This document shows positions 51,772-60,269 of a stretch of DNA of 64,000 nt, piece after piece. Every line of letters begins with the position of its first letter. The first letter of the stretch is position 1. The DNA comes from Novosphingobium profundi. GTDB lineage: Bacteria; Pseudomonadota; Alphaproteobacteria; Sphingomonadales; Sphingomonadaceae. Both the position numbers and the translations under genes were made by a program. The notes beneath the pieces were generated by a model. That model was not told the origin of the DNA, did not search any database, and saw only the letters and a list, made by a program, of their open reading frames with translations. The DNA is taken from contig NZ_JAIVLF010000003.1 in the NCBI RefSeq assembly GCF_020524485.1, forward strand, positions 620,001 to 684,000, in the 5' to 3' direction.

Positions 51772-54095
51772 GCCGCCGTGCCTTCCTTGCGATGCCCCGC
51801 AATCGCGGCAAGCACCTTTTCGGGCGTTGCCGGCGCATCAAGTGGAGGCAGGCACCGCGCCTCGGGCACGCAGGCCCCGATCGCGCGGTTGAGCGCGGAA
51901 AAGACCGAGATCGCAAGCATGAACGGTGGCTCTCCCACGGCCTTGGAACGGTTGATCGTGGGCTCCACGTTCTGCCCGTCCCACAGTTCGATGGTAAGGC
52001 GTTTCGGGCGGTCCGAGGCGGTCGGGATCTTGTAAGTCGCCGGGCTATGGGTGAGCAGGCGCCCCTTCGCGTCCCAGACCAGCTCTTCGGTCGTGAGCCA
52101 GCCTTGCCCCTGTACGAAACCGCCCTCGATCTGGCCCTTGTCGATGGCCGGATTAAGCGAGGCGCCCACGTCGTGGAGGATGTCGACGGCCAGTACCTTG
52201 TGCTCGCCGGTCAGCGTGTCCACCGCCACCTCGCTCACCGCGGCGCCATACGAAAAGTAGTAGAACGGACGGCCCTTGTGGGCGGCGCGGTCGTAGGCGA
52301 TGTCGGGCGTCGCGTAGAAGCCGGTGGAGCTGAGCGACACGCGGCCAATCTGCGCGCGCCGCGCCACTTCGCCAAAGGTGAGCCGGGCTGCACCTGCCTG
52401 CACACCCTCCGGGCCGAAGGTCACATCCTCGGGCGCGCAGGAGTACGTCCGCGACAGGAAATCGACGAGGCGCGCCTTGATCGAGGCGGCCGCGTTGAAA
52501 GCGGCCATGCCGTTGAGGTCCGCGCCCGAACTCGCCGCCGTCGCGGACGTGTTGGGCACTTTGTCGGTACGGGTCGCGGTGCAGCGAATGGTGCCGAGCG
52601 GTACGCCGAAGACATCCGCGACAACCTGCGCCACCTTGACGTAGACCCCCTGTCCCATCTCGGTTCCGCCGTGGTTCACCTGGATCGAACCGTCGGCATA
52701 GACATGGACGAGCGCGCCCGCCTGGTTGAGGTGGGTCGTCGTGAAGCTGATCCCGAACTTGACCGGCGTTAGCGCAAGGCCGCGCTTGAGAATGGGGCTT
52801 TGCGCGTTGAAAGTGTCAATGGCCTTGGAACGCGCATCGTAGCGCGCTCTCTCGCGCAGGCGCGCGATCATCTCGGGCGCAATATTGTCCTTGATCTCCA
52901 TGCCATAGGGCGTCTCGCTGCGCCCGGCCGTGTAGAGATTGGCAAGACGAACTTCGAGCGGATCACGGCCCAGGCGCGCGGCAACATCGTCGAGGATACG
53001 CTCGATCGCGAGCATCCCTTGCGGACCACCGAACCCCCGGAAGGCGGTGGCCGAGACCGTGTTGGTCTTGAGCCGTTCCGAGACGATCTCCACGTCTGGC
53101 AGGTAGTAGCAGTTGTCCGCGTGGAACATCGCGCGGTCGTTGATCGCGGGGGAAAGGTCGACGCTTGCCCCACATGGGCTCGACAGAAACAGCGACAGAG
53201 CCAGGAGATGGCCCTCTTCATCGTAGCCGACCTCGTAGGCGACTTCGAAGGGGTGGCGCTTGCCGGTCATCACCATGTCGTCGTCACGATCGCAGCGCAG
53301 CTTGGCGGGACGCCCGGTCCGCGCGGCAACGAGCGCGGCCGCCGCGGCAAAAAGCGCAGCCTGCGTTTCCTTGCCGCCAAAGGCCCCGCCCATGCGCCGC
53401 ACTTCCACCGTCACATCGGCCGAAGTGAGGCCAAGCATGTGCGCGACCAGATGCTGCACTTCGCTGGGATGCTGGGTAGAGCTGACGATGTGGACGGCGC
53501 CGTCCTCGCCCGGCGTCGCCACCGCGATCTGGCCTTCGAGATAGAAGTGGTCCTGCCCGCCCATCTCGAAGGCGCCCTTGGCGCGGTGCGGGGCAGAGGC
53601 CAAAGCGGCCCCGGCATCGCCGCGCGCCATGCGCTGGGTCGGCTCGATCAGGCTGTTTGCCGCGCGCGCCTGTGCAGGCGTGATCGCGGCGTCGAGCGGT
53701 TCGTATTCGACTTTGGCAAGACGTGCCGCGCGCCGGGCAGCATCGCGGCTTGTGGCCGCGACGAGGAACAGCGCCTGACCGTGGCTTACCACTTCGTCCT
53801 CGGCCAGCAGCGGATCGTCATGCGCGACAGGCGCGACATCGTTGGCGGCGGGAATATCGGCGGCGGTGTAGACACTGTGGACACCGGGGGCCTGACGTAC
53901 CGCTTCGAGGTCCATCGACACGATACGCGCGTGCGCCTCGCTGCTTTGGCCAAAGCACAAATGCAGCATATCACCGGGCTCGGTGAGGTCATCGGTATAG
54001 CGCGCTGCGCCCGTCACGTGCAGGTGTGCGCTCTCATGCGGGTGCGAGGGCTTGGCCAGGACGAGCGCGCCCGGTTCGGGATCGCGCTCAGCCAT
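51768..54095 (-). CDS. xdhB: Xanthine dehydrogenase large (molybdenum) subunit XdhB
   Basis: A 775-residue molybdopterin subunit that oxidises hypoxanthine to xanthine and xanthine to urate. Visible: VRRMGGAFGGKETQ (Moco region), RCDRDDDMVMTGKRHPFE, AFRGFGGPQGM with the substrate-orienting arginine, GGTEMGQGVYVKVAQ, and EGGFVQGQGWLTTEEL containing the catalytic glutamate. ATG 54095 lies inside the end of xdhA (8-bp overlap). Longer upstream frames only translate xdhA out of frame. Confidence 0.95.
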   Translation of the reverse strand: MAERDPEPGALVLAKPSHPHESAHLHVTGAARYTDDLTEPGDMLHLCFGQSSEAHARIVSMDLEAVRQAPGVHSVYTAADIPAANDVAPVAHDDPLLAEDEVVSHGQALFLVAATSRDAARRAARLAKVEYEPLDAAITPAQARAANSLIEPTQRMARGDAGAALASAPHRAKGAFEMGGQDHFYLEGQIAVATPGEDGAVHIVSSTQHPSEVQHLVAHMLGLTSADVTVEVRRMGGAFGGKETQAALFAAAAALVAARTGRPAKLRCDRDDDMVMTGKRHPFEVAYEVGYDEEGHLLALSLFLSSPCGASVDLSPAINDRAMFHADNCYYLPDVEIVSERLKTNTVSATAFRGFGGPQGMLAIERILDDVAARLGRDPLEVRLANLYTAGRSETPYGMEIKDNIAPEMIARLRERARYDARSKAIDTFNAQSPILKRGLALTPVKFGISFTTTHLNQAGALVHVYADGSIQVNHGGTEMGQGVYVKVAQVVADVFGVPLGTIRCTATRTDKVPNTSATAASSGADLNGMAAFNAAASIKARLVDFLSRTYSCAPEDVTFGPEGVQAGAARLTFGEVARRAQIGRVSLSSTGFYATPDIAYDRAAHKGRPFYYFSYGAAVSEVAVDTLTGEHKVLAVDILHDVGASLNPAIDKGQIEGGFVQGQGWLTTEELVWDAKGRLLTHSPATYKIPTASDRPKRLTIELWDGQNVEPTINRSKAVGEPPFMLAISVFSALNRAIGACVPEARCLPPLDAPATPEKVLAAIAGHRKEGTAA

Positions 54096-55515
54096 CGAGC
54101 GCCTCCATGTCCAGCACCGAAACCGCCCCGCCTTGCTCGCGCAGCCAGAGACGACGCAGCAGATTACCCGCCGCTTCGAGGCGGTAGGCGGACGAGCCAC
54201 GTACGTCGTCGAGCGGCGTGAAATCCTCGCGCAGAGCCTCGGCTGCACGCTCCATCGTTTCCAGCGTGAAAGGCGCGCCGACCAGCGCGGCCTCGCACGC
54301 CGCCGCGCGGCGCGGGGTCGCCGCCATCCCGCCAAAAGCCACACGGGCAGAAGCCACCTCACCCTTCTCCAGGGTCAGGGCGAAAGCCCCGCACACGGCG
54401 GAAATGTCGCTGTCGAAGCGGCGCGAAAGCTTGGAGATATGGATCACGCTACCGCTCTCCGGGCGCGGGATGCGCACCCCGGCCACGAACTCACCGTCGC
54501 GCAGATCCTGCTTGCCGTAGTCGAGGAAGAAGTCTTCGAGAGGAAGCGTGCGCGTACCCTCCATGCTGCGCAGCATAACCTGCGCGCCAAGCGCAATCAG
54601 CGCAGGCGGCCCATCGCCGATGGGCGAGCCGTTGGCGATGTTGCCTCCAATGGTGCCCGCGTTGCGAACCTGGAGCGCGGCGAAGCGACGCCACAACTCG
54701 CCAAGGTCGGGATGTAGCTGCGCCAGGGCCGCATGCGCATCGGCGTGACGGACATTGGCGCCAAGGAACAACGCCTCATCGCTCGCTTCGATTGTGGCCA
54801 GCTCGGCAATGTCCCCGATGAAGATCACGGTGTCGAGGACCTTCAGACCCTTGGTAATCCAGAGGCCCACGTCGGTCGCCCCGGCCACCAGCGTGGCATC
54901 AGGATGCTCACGCAGGAGCCCGGTCAACTCATCCGCGCTGCCCGGGGCGAACCAGGGCCGCCCCTGCCATTCCCCAGATGCCGGTAGCCCTGCAATCTCG
55001 GCAAGCTGTGCGATCACGGCGGCATCGTCCTGTGCGAGAACCGGCACTTCCTGCGCCGCCTCCAGGATCGGGCCATACCCGGTGCAGCGGCACAAGTTGC
55101 CCGCGATCACGTCCTCGACCGGAAGATCGCAGCCGGTGGCGCCAATGGCGCGGCCATGGAGCGACATGACGAAGCCCGGGGTGCAGAAGCCACACTGCGA
55201 GGAACCATTGCCCGCCATGCAGGCCTGCAGCGGATTGGGAACGCCCTCGCGCGCCAGGCTCTCCACCGTCATCAGCGCCTTGCCGTGCAGCATGGGGAGG
55301 AACTGGATGCAGGAATTGAGCGCGCGCCACTGCACCCTGCCCCCCGCCTCCAGCGTCCCGACCAGCACTGTACAGGCCCCGCAGTCGCCTTCCGCGCAGC
55401 CTTCCTTGGTGCCGGTACGGCGAAGCTGCGAGCGCAGGAAATCGAGGACCGACCCCGTCGGATCGCACGTATCAAGATCAATCCGCGCGCCATCGAGAAG
55501 AAACGAAATCGCCAT
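54088..55515 (-). CDS. xdhA: Xanthine dehydrogenase small (FeS/FAD) subunit XdhA
   Basis: 475 residues. Cysteines C40, C45, C48 and C69 (EGCAEGDCGACTV) bind the first [2Fe-2S] cluster; the QCGFCTPG and NLCRCTGYGPI pair binds the second. An FAD domain follows with LVAGATDVGLWITK and NAGTIGGNIANGSPIGD. It passes electrons from the molybdenum site to NAD. It starts one base after the uraH stop. The longer frame upstream is rejected, as it would read through uraH. Confidence 0.95.
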   Translation of the reverse strand: MAISFLLDGARIDLDTCDPTGSVLDFLRSQLRRTGTKEGCAEGDCGACTVLVGTLEAGGRVQWRALNSCIQFLPMLHGKALMTVESLAREGVPNPLQACMAGNGSSQCGFCTPGFVMSLHGRAIGATGCDLPVEDVIAGNLCRCTGYGPILEAAQEVPVLAQDDAAVIAQLAEIAGLPASGEWQGRPWFAPGSADELTGLLREHPDATLVAGATDVGLWITKGLKVLDTVIFIGDIAELATIEASDEALFLGANVRHADAHAALAQLHPDLGELWRRFAALQVRNAGTIGGNIANGSPIGDGPPALIALGAQVMLRSMEGTRTLPLEDFFLDYGKQDLRDGEFVAGVRIPRPESGSVIHISKLSRRFDSDISAVCGAFALTLEKGEVASARVAFGGMAATPRRAAACEAALVGAPFTLETMERAAEALREDFTPLDDVRGSSAYRLEAAGNLLRRLWLREQGGAVSVLDMEALDG

Positions 55516-55516
55516 A

Positions 55517-55849
55517 TCAGCTGCCCCGGTAGGTCGAGTAGCCGTAAGGCGAGACGAGCAACGGCACGTGGTAGTGCGCGCCTGTCTCGGCGATGCCGAA
55601 GTCGATCTGGACGACATCGAGGAACGGCGGTTCGGGCAAATGTACGCCCTTGCCCCGGAAATAGTCGGCAACGGCGAAGCGCAGGTGGTATCCGCCCGAG
55701 GGCACCTGCGGCAGGTCCGGGCAGCGGCCGTCCGCGTTGGTCGTGCCTGCGAACAGGACGGAGCCGCCTTCGGCGATCAATTCGAGGCCGACGCCGCTGG
55801 CGGGAGTGCCGTGGGCGGTGTCGAGAACATGGGTCGAGAGCGTGTTCAT
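55517..55849 (-). CDS. uraH: 5-hydroxyisourate hydrolase (transthyretin-like)
   Basis: A 110-residue single-domain protein that hydrolyses 5-hydroxyisourate to OHCU. The conserved signatures are at both ends: LSTHVLDTAHGTPA (first catalytic histidine) and the C-terminal YRGS, with HYHVPLLVSPYGYSTYRGS before the stop. It overlaps the flavoprotein gene by ATGA. The hydrolase and the decarboxylase UraD flank the proposed urate hydroxylase gene, the normal order of use. Confidence 0.96.
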   Translation of the reverse strand: MNTLSTHVLDTAHGTPASGVGLELIAEGGSVLFAGTTNADGRCPDLPQVPSGGYHLRFAVADYFRGKGVHLPEPPFLDVVQIDFGIAETGAHYHVPLLVSPYGYSTYRGS

Positions 55850-57279
55850 GCCGCGTCTCCGGCTTCGGGAAGGGGCCATTCACCGACGAATTCAGGATCG
55901 TCGTAGGCGAGAAATTCCTCGACCAGGACATCCTTGTCATCGAGGAAGAGCTGGTCGGCAATGCTGCGCAGCAAGCGCGGCAGAGCAAGGTGCAGGCCCG
56001 AGAGCGCCGAGGCCGAGAGGCCCAGGCTGATCAGCGCGGAATAGTTGAAGGCGAAGAGGCCATGAAGCGGCGCGCCGTCAACGCCTTTGCGCGGGCAGAA
56101 CTCGAAGCCGTCACCCAGGTAGGGATGAGCATCGATGAGCGCGTTGCGGCGCCCTTTGGGCGTTACGACCTCGCCCCAACGCGCGATGAGATCGGCGACC
56201 TCGGCAAGTTCCGGGCGAAGCGCGGGGTCACTGATGAGCCCGGTCGAGATCACCACGAAGTCGAACTCGTGATGGCCATGCGGCGTGGTCACGCGCACCA
56301 GTCCGTTGTGTTCGGCAACGTCCAGCCAGGGCGCACCGGTGTGGAGATGGAAACCGGGCCAGGACGCGGCGCGCGCGAACGTATCATTCGTCGGGGGCTG
56401 GTTGTGCCCCAGGAAGCAGTCCATCGCGGCGTACTTCGTCGCATCGTCGAGCGCCGGGTAGCGCGCAGCAAAACCCACCTTCTCCATGAACCGGATCGGA
56501 TTGACCCGTGGAAGCTGGCTGCGGCGGATGAAGACTTCGGCCGCTTCCACGCCTTGCGAAAGTGCAAAGTGCGCATTGTCGAAGGCCGAGGCACCGCCCC
56601 CCAGGATGCCGATGCGCTTGCCATGAAGCGCGGCAAAGTCGATGGGTTCGCTGGTGTGCGCCCAGAGCGCCTTGGGCAGGTTGTCACGCACCATGGCCGG
56701 CGTGTGCCATTCTCCCCCGCCCTGAATGCCAGTGGCAAGGACCACCTTGCGCGCGAGTTCCATGGTCCCGTCGGCAAAGTGCAGGCGGTGGAGCGCCTCA
56801 TCGGGCAGCGGCTCGATGCGCACCAGCTTCGCCTCGTTGACGACGGGAAGGTCGAGAACATGGCGGTACCAACGCAGGTACTCCATCCAGTCGCCCCGCG
56901 CGATCTTGTCGAGCGCGGCCCAGCCCGCGGCGCCATGCTGCGCCTCCCACCAGGCCTGGTAGGTGAGCGAAGGCACACCGAAATCGAGCGGGGTGAGCGT
57001 CTTGGGCGTGCGCAGCGTGACCATGCGCGCATAGGTCTCCCACGGCCCCTCGAAGCCTGCCGGGCCTTCATCGAAGATCATGACGTTGGTCACGCCTTCG
57101 CGCCTCAGGCCAAAGGCCGTGGCAAGCCCGCACTGCCCGCCGCCGATAACGGCAACATCGAGCACGTCTTCGCCCGCAAACGTGCGCGGGCGCACCCATT
57201 GCGGGCGGTTGAAGGCGACAAGCTCCAGCTCGCGTTCAAGGCGCTGTTCCAGCGCGCGCAGGCCCATCTGTTCGGTCAT
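55846..57279 (-). CDS. hpyO: FAD-dependent urate hydroxylase, HpyO type
   Basis: A 477-residue flavoprotein with two dinucleotide folds: VAVIGGGQCGLATAFGLRREG near residue 42 (FAD) and RIGILGGGASAFDNAHFA near residue 222 (NAD(P)H). Its type is the flavin monooxygenase group. No uricase, HpxO or PuuD is in the window, and this gene sits between uraH and uraD with overlaps on both sides. I recall HpyO, described from Xanthomonas as a urate hydroxylase unrelated to HpxO, as the closest functional match. It would oxidise urate to 5-hydroxyisourate. The assignment rests mainly on context. Confidence 0.75.
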   Translation of the reverse strand: MTEQMGLRALEQRLERELELVAFNRPQWVRPRTFAGEDVLDVAVIGGGQCGLATAFGLRREGVTNVMIFDEGPAGFEGPWETYARMVTLRTPKTLTPLDFGVPSLTYQAWWEAQHGAAGWAALDKIARGDWMEYLRWYRHVLDLPVVNEAKLVRIEPLPDEALHRLHFADGTMELARKVVLATGIQGGGEWHTPAMVRDNLPKALWAHTSEPIDFAALHGKRIGILGGGASAFDNAHFALSQGVEAAEVFIRRSQLPRVNPIRFMEKVGFAARYPALDDATKYAAMDCFLGHNQPPTNDTFARAASWPGFHLHTGAPWLDVAEHNGLVRVTTPHGHHEFDFVVISTGLISDPALRPELAEVADLIARWGEVVTPKGRRNALIDAHPYLGDGFEFCPRKGVDGAPLHGLFAFNYSALISLGLSASALSGLHLALPRLLRSIADQLFLDDKDVLVEEFLAYDDPEFVGEWPLPEAGDAA

Positions 57280-57716
57280 GCGAGGTCTTCCAGGCGCAGG
57301 CGGACGATCTCACCGATCTGCGCAAGGGCAGTGGCGATCTCGGTCTCGCGGTCGTTGGCGAGGCGCGCGCGCATGGCGGCAAGGATTCCGGCCTTGTCGG
57401 TCAGGCGCACGCAGATGATGAAGGGGAAGTCGAATCGTTCGCGGTAGGCCGCGTTGAGCGCATGGAACTCCTCGTATTCGGCAGGCGAAAGGCGGTCGAG
57501 CCCGGCGCTCGCCTGTTCCGACGCGCTCGCCTGCGTCAAGGTCCGGTCGATGGCCGCCTTGCCGGCAAGTTCGGGATGCGCGCGGATGAGCGCGAGTTGC
57601 TCCTCGCGGCTCGCGGCGTGAACCACGGCCATGAGATCGGCGTGACGGTCCCCGCGCGTAGGCGCAGCATCGGCGCGCGCCTCGACCCAGGGGCTGTGTT
57701 CGAAGAGCGCGGCCAT
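57276..57716 (-). CDS. uraD: OHCU decarboxylase
   Basis: A 146-residue helical protein that decarboxylates 2-oxo-4-hydroxy-4-carboxy-5-ureidoimidazoline to (S)-allantoin. Key motifs: LIRAHPELAGKA with the catalytic histidine, and LSPAEYEEFHALNAAYRERFDFPFI. Length is slightly short for the family, which usually has about 165-170 residues, but both motifs are complete. Start and stop overlap hpxZ and hpyO. Confidence 0.95.
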   Translation of the reverse strand: MAALFEHSPWVEARADAAPTRGDRHADLMAVVHAASREEQLALIRAHPELAGKAAIDRTLTQASASEQASAGLDRLSPAEYEEFHALNAAYRERFDFPFIICVRLTDKAGILAAMRARLANDRETEIATALAQIGEIVRLRLEDLA

Positions 57717-58108
57717 CAGTGCGTGCTTCCCTCCAGGCTGACATGGGCGGAGACGACCTTCCAGCCGCCGAAATCGCCTTCCCCGAATTTGACCCAGCTT
57801 TGCGTCTGGCGCCCGCGCCGCTCCGATCCCTCACGGAAGAACTCGGCATCCGCGGTCGCGAAGGCATCGCCGTAGGTCACGATCGAGACCTTGCCGAGCG
57901 TGCGCTGGGGGGAGCCCCCCCGCCCCTTTCGAAATGCGCGGATTTCCTCGATGCCGTAAAGCACTTCGCCCACGCCGTAACGGTTGGTGGTATCCGCCTC
58001 GTGGAAGAGCGCATCCATCGCCGCGATGTCGTCCTCCATCAGCGCGCGTTCGTATTCGTGGAACGCAGCGGTGACTTCGGCGAGGAGAACGGGATCGTTG
58101 ATCTTCAT
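57716..58108 (-). CDS. hpxZ: HpxZ/AtzH-like NTF2-fold protein
   Basis: A 130-residue protein of the DUF3225/AtzH-like group. Typical features are ALMEDDIAAMDALFHEADTTNRYGVGEVLYGIEEIRAFRKGR and the strand GRQTQSWVKFGEGDFGGWKVVSAHVS. In Klebsiella the homologue belongs to the hpx purine cluster next to HpxW. Its exact role is not settled. The frame overlaps both neighbours. Confidence 0.85.
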   Translation of the reverse strand: MKINDPVLLAEVTAAFHEYERALMEDDIAAMDALFHEADTTNRYGVGEVLYGIEEIRAFRKGRGGSPQRTLGKVSIVTYGDAFATADAEFFREGSERRGRQTQSWVKFGEGDFGGWKVVSAHVSLEGSTH

Positions 58109-59010
58109 GCCTTATCTCCGGCGTAAGGGTGCGTGGTCTGCCAGTGGCGGGCAATATCGATGCGGCGCGCGATCCAGGCCTCGCCGCTTTGCGCAACATG
58201 GTCGAGGAACCGACCGACCCAGCGCGCGCGGCCCGGCTTTCCGGCGATGCGGGCATGCAGGCCCACCGACATCATCCGCCCGCCCTCCTCGACCAACTGG
58301 TCATAGGTGTCGCGCATATGGCGGAAGAACTGTTCGCCTTCGGTAAAGCCGTTGTAGGCGACGATCTTCATGTCGTTGACGTCGAGCGTGTAGGGCACGA
58401 CCAGCTGCACGCGGCCATACTTATCGTCCCAGTAGGGCACGTCATCGGCGTAGCTGTCGGCATCGTACACGAAACCGCCTTCCTCGGCCACGAGGCGCGC
58501 GGTGTTGGGCGAAGTCCGCCCCTGATACCAGCCGAGCGGCCGGGTACCCGTGACCTCTTCATGCAGCGCGATGGCCTCGGCGATGTGCGCGCGTTCGACC
58601 TCTTCGGGAACATTCTGATAGTCGATCCAGCGCAGGCCGTGGCTGGCAATCTCCCAGTCGGCCGCCCGCATCGCGGCAACGGCCTCGGGGTTGGCTTCGA
58701 GCGCCTTGGCGACGCCAAACACCGTCACTGGAAGGCCGCGCGATGCAAACATGCGGTGAAGCCGCCAGAACCCGGCCCGGCTGCCGTATTCGTAGAGGCT
58801 TTCCATCGCCATCGCGCGGTCCGGGTGGCTGGCCGCCCCGACCATCTCGGAGAGGAAGGCTTCGGAGCCCTTGTCGCCGTTGAGAACGCTGTTCTCCGCA
58901 CCTTCCTCGTAGTTGATGACGAACTGGAGGGCGACGCGCTTGCCGCCCGGCCAGTGCGCCTTGGGCGGGCTCGCGCCATAGCCGACCAGATCGCGCGGCG
59001 TCATGTTCAT
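58105..59010 (-). CDS. puuE: Cofactor-independent allantoinase PuuE
   Basis: A 301-residue polysaccharide-deacetylase-fold allantoinase that opens (S)-allantoin to allantoate. Diagnostic stretches: ALQFVINYEEGAENSVLNGD near residue 30, EYGSRAGFWRLHRMF, WEIASHGLRWIDYQ and YDADSYADDVPYW. This family differs from the metal-dependent AllB type. Start 59010 overlaps the aminotransferase stop; ATG 59004 is an alternative. Confidence 0.95.
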   Translation of the reverse strand: MNMTPRDLVGYGASPPKAHWPGGKRVALQFVINYEEGAENSVLNGDKGSEAFLSEMVGAASHPDRAMAMESLYEYGSRAGFWRLHRMFASRGLPVTVFGVAKALEANPEAVAAMRAADWEIASHGLRWIDYQNVPEEVERAHIAEAIALHEEVTGTRPLGWYQGRTSPNTARLVAEEGGFVYDADSYADDVPYWDDKYGRVQLVVPYTLDVNDMKIVAYNGFTEGEQFFRHMRDTYDQLVEEGGRMMSVGLHARIAGKPGRARWVGRFLDHVAQSGEAWIARRIDIARHWQTTHPYAGDKA

Positions 59011-60269
59011 GCGGTTTCTCCCACTCCGGCACTGTCCCATGCCTCGATCGCGGCAGGCACCGCCTCGCCCAGCGGGAGCACGAAACCATGGGCGCGCAGG
59101 CTCGCTTCCAGCGCGCCGAGCGTGATCAGCACCTTGTGCTTCATCGCGTTGTAGCCCATCGCGCCCAGCCGCCAGATCCGCCCCTGCAAGGGGCCGAAGG
59201 CCGTGCCGATCTCGATCTCGAAGGTGTCGCGCATCATCGCGCGCACCGCCTCGCCATCGACGCTGTCCGGGATGTGGACGCCCGTGACATTGGTCATGCG
59301 ATGCGCATTGTCGCCAAAGACGGTGAGGCCCATCGCGCGCAGACCCGCCGCCATCGCGCGGCCCGAGCGAGTATGACGATCATAGCGCGCGGCCAGCCCC
59401 TCGCCCAGCGCCACGCGGGCGCATTCGCGCGCCGCGTAGAGCATCGAGGTCGCCTCGGTGTGGTGGTTGAGGCGCTTTTCCGACCAGTAATCCATGATCA
59501 TGGCGAGGTCGAAGTAGTTGGAAGCGATGCGCGGCCCCTGCCCGTCCTCCAGCCCCTTCATGCGGATGCCCGCCTCGGTGTGGCGGCGCGCGAAGATGTG
59601 CTCGGCCGCCCCGTCCGAGATGGTGATCGGGGCCGAGCCCGAAGGCCCTCCCAGGCACTTCTGCAGGCCGCCCGTCACGACATCGACATCCCAGCGGTCG
59701 GCGGCCAGTTCCATGCCGCCGATGGTCGCGGTCGCATCCACGTAGGAAAGCGCGCCCGCTGCACGGCACAGCGCGCCGAAACCCTCAAGCGGCTGCGCCA
59801 TCGTCGTCGAGGTATCGCCATGGATCGTCGCCACAAGTCTTGGCGAGGTGCGTGCAATCGCCTCCTCGATAGCGCCGAGCGGGACGACTTCGCCCCAGGG
59901 CGCCTCGACCGTCTCGATCCGCGCGCCGATGCGGGTGAGGATTTCGGTCAGGAGCAGGCCGAAGCGGCCGAAATTGACGACAAGTACGGTCTCGCCCGGC
60001 GCAACAAGGCTGACGAGGGCGGCCTCGATCCCGGCACGCGCGGTGCCATCGACCAGCATCGTCCAGCGGTTCTTCGTGCCGAAGATCGGGCGGTAGAGCG
60101 CCATGACCTGCTCCATGTAGCCGGTCATCTCGGGGTCGAACTGGCCCAGAAGATCGGCCGACATCGCGCGCAGCACGCGCGGGTGGGCATTGACGGGGCC
60201 AGGCCCCATGAGCAGGCGCTGGGGCGGATCGATCTCCCCGAAGAGAAGGGGATCGAGTTCAACGGGCAT
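59007..60269 (-). CDS. pucG: (S)-ureidoglycine--glyoxylate aminotransferase PucG
   Basis: A 420-residue class V PLP enzyme. The PLP lysine is in VTGGLQKCLGGPSG and the N-terminal LLMGPGPVNAHPRVLRAM is typical of alanine-glyoxylate-type members. PucG transfers the amino group of (S)-ureidoglycine to glyoxylate, giving oxalurate and glycine. Phosphate-pocket residues are in LVDGTARAGIEAAL. The start at 60269 overlaps the allantoate amidohydrolase gene by 11 bp. Plain serine-pyruvate aminotransferase activity cannot be excluded, but the context supports PucG. Confidence 0.9.
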   Translation of the reverse strand: MPVELDPLLFGEIDPPQRLLMGPGPVNAHPRVLRAMSADLLGQFDPEMTGYMEQVMALYRPIFGTKNRWTMLVDGTARAGIEAALVSLVAPGETVLVVNFGRFGLLLTEILTRIGARIETVEAPWGEVVPLGAIEEAIARTSPRLVATIHGDTSTTMAQPLEGFGALCRAAGALSYVDATATIGGMELAADRWDVDVVTGGLQKCLGGPSGSAPITISDGAAEHIFARRHTEAGIRMKGLEDGQGPRIASNYFDLAMIMDYWSEKRLNHHTEATSMLYAARECARVALGEGLAARYDRHTRSGRAMAAGLRAMGLTVFGDNAHRMTNVTGVHIPDSVDGEAVRAMMRDTFEIEIGTAFGPLQGRIWRLGAMGYNAMKHKVLITLGALEASLRAHGFVLPLGEAVPAAIEAWDSAGVGETA

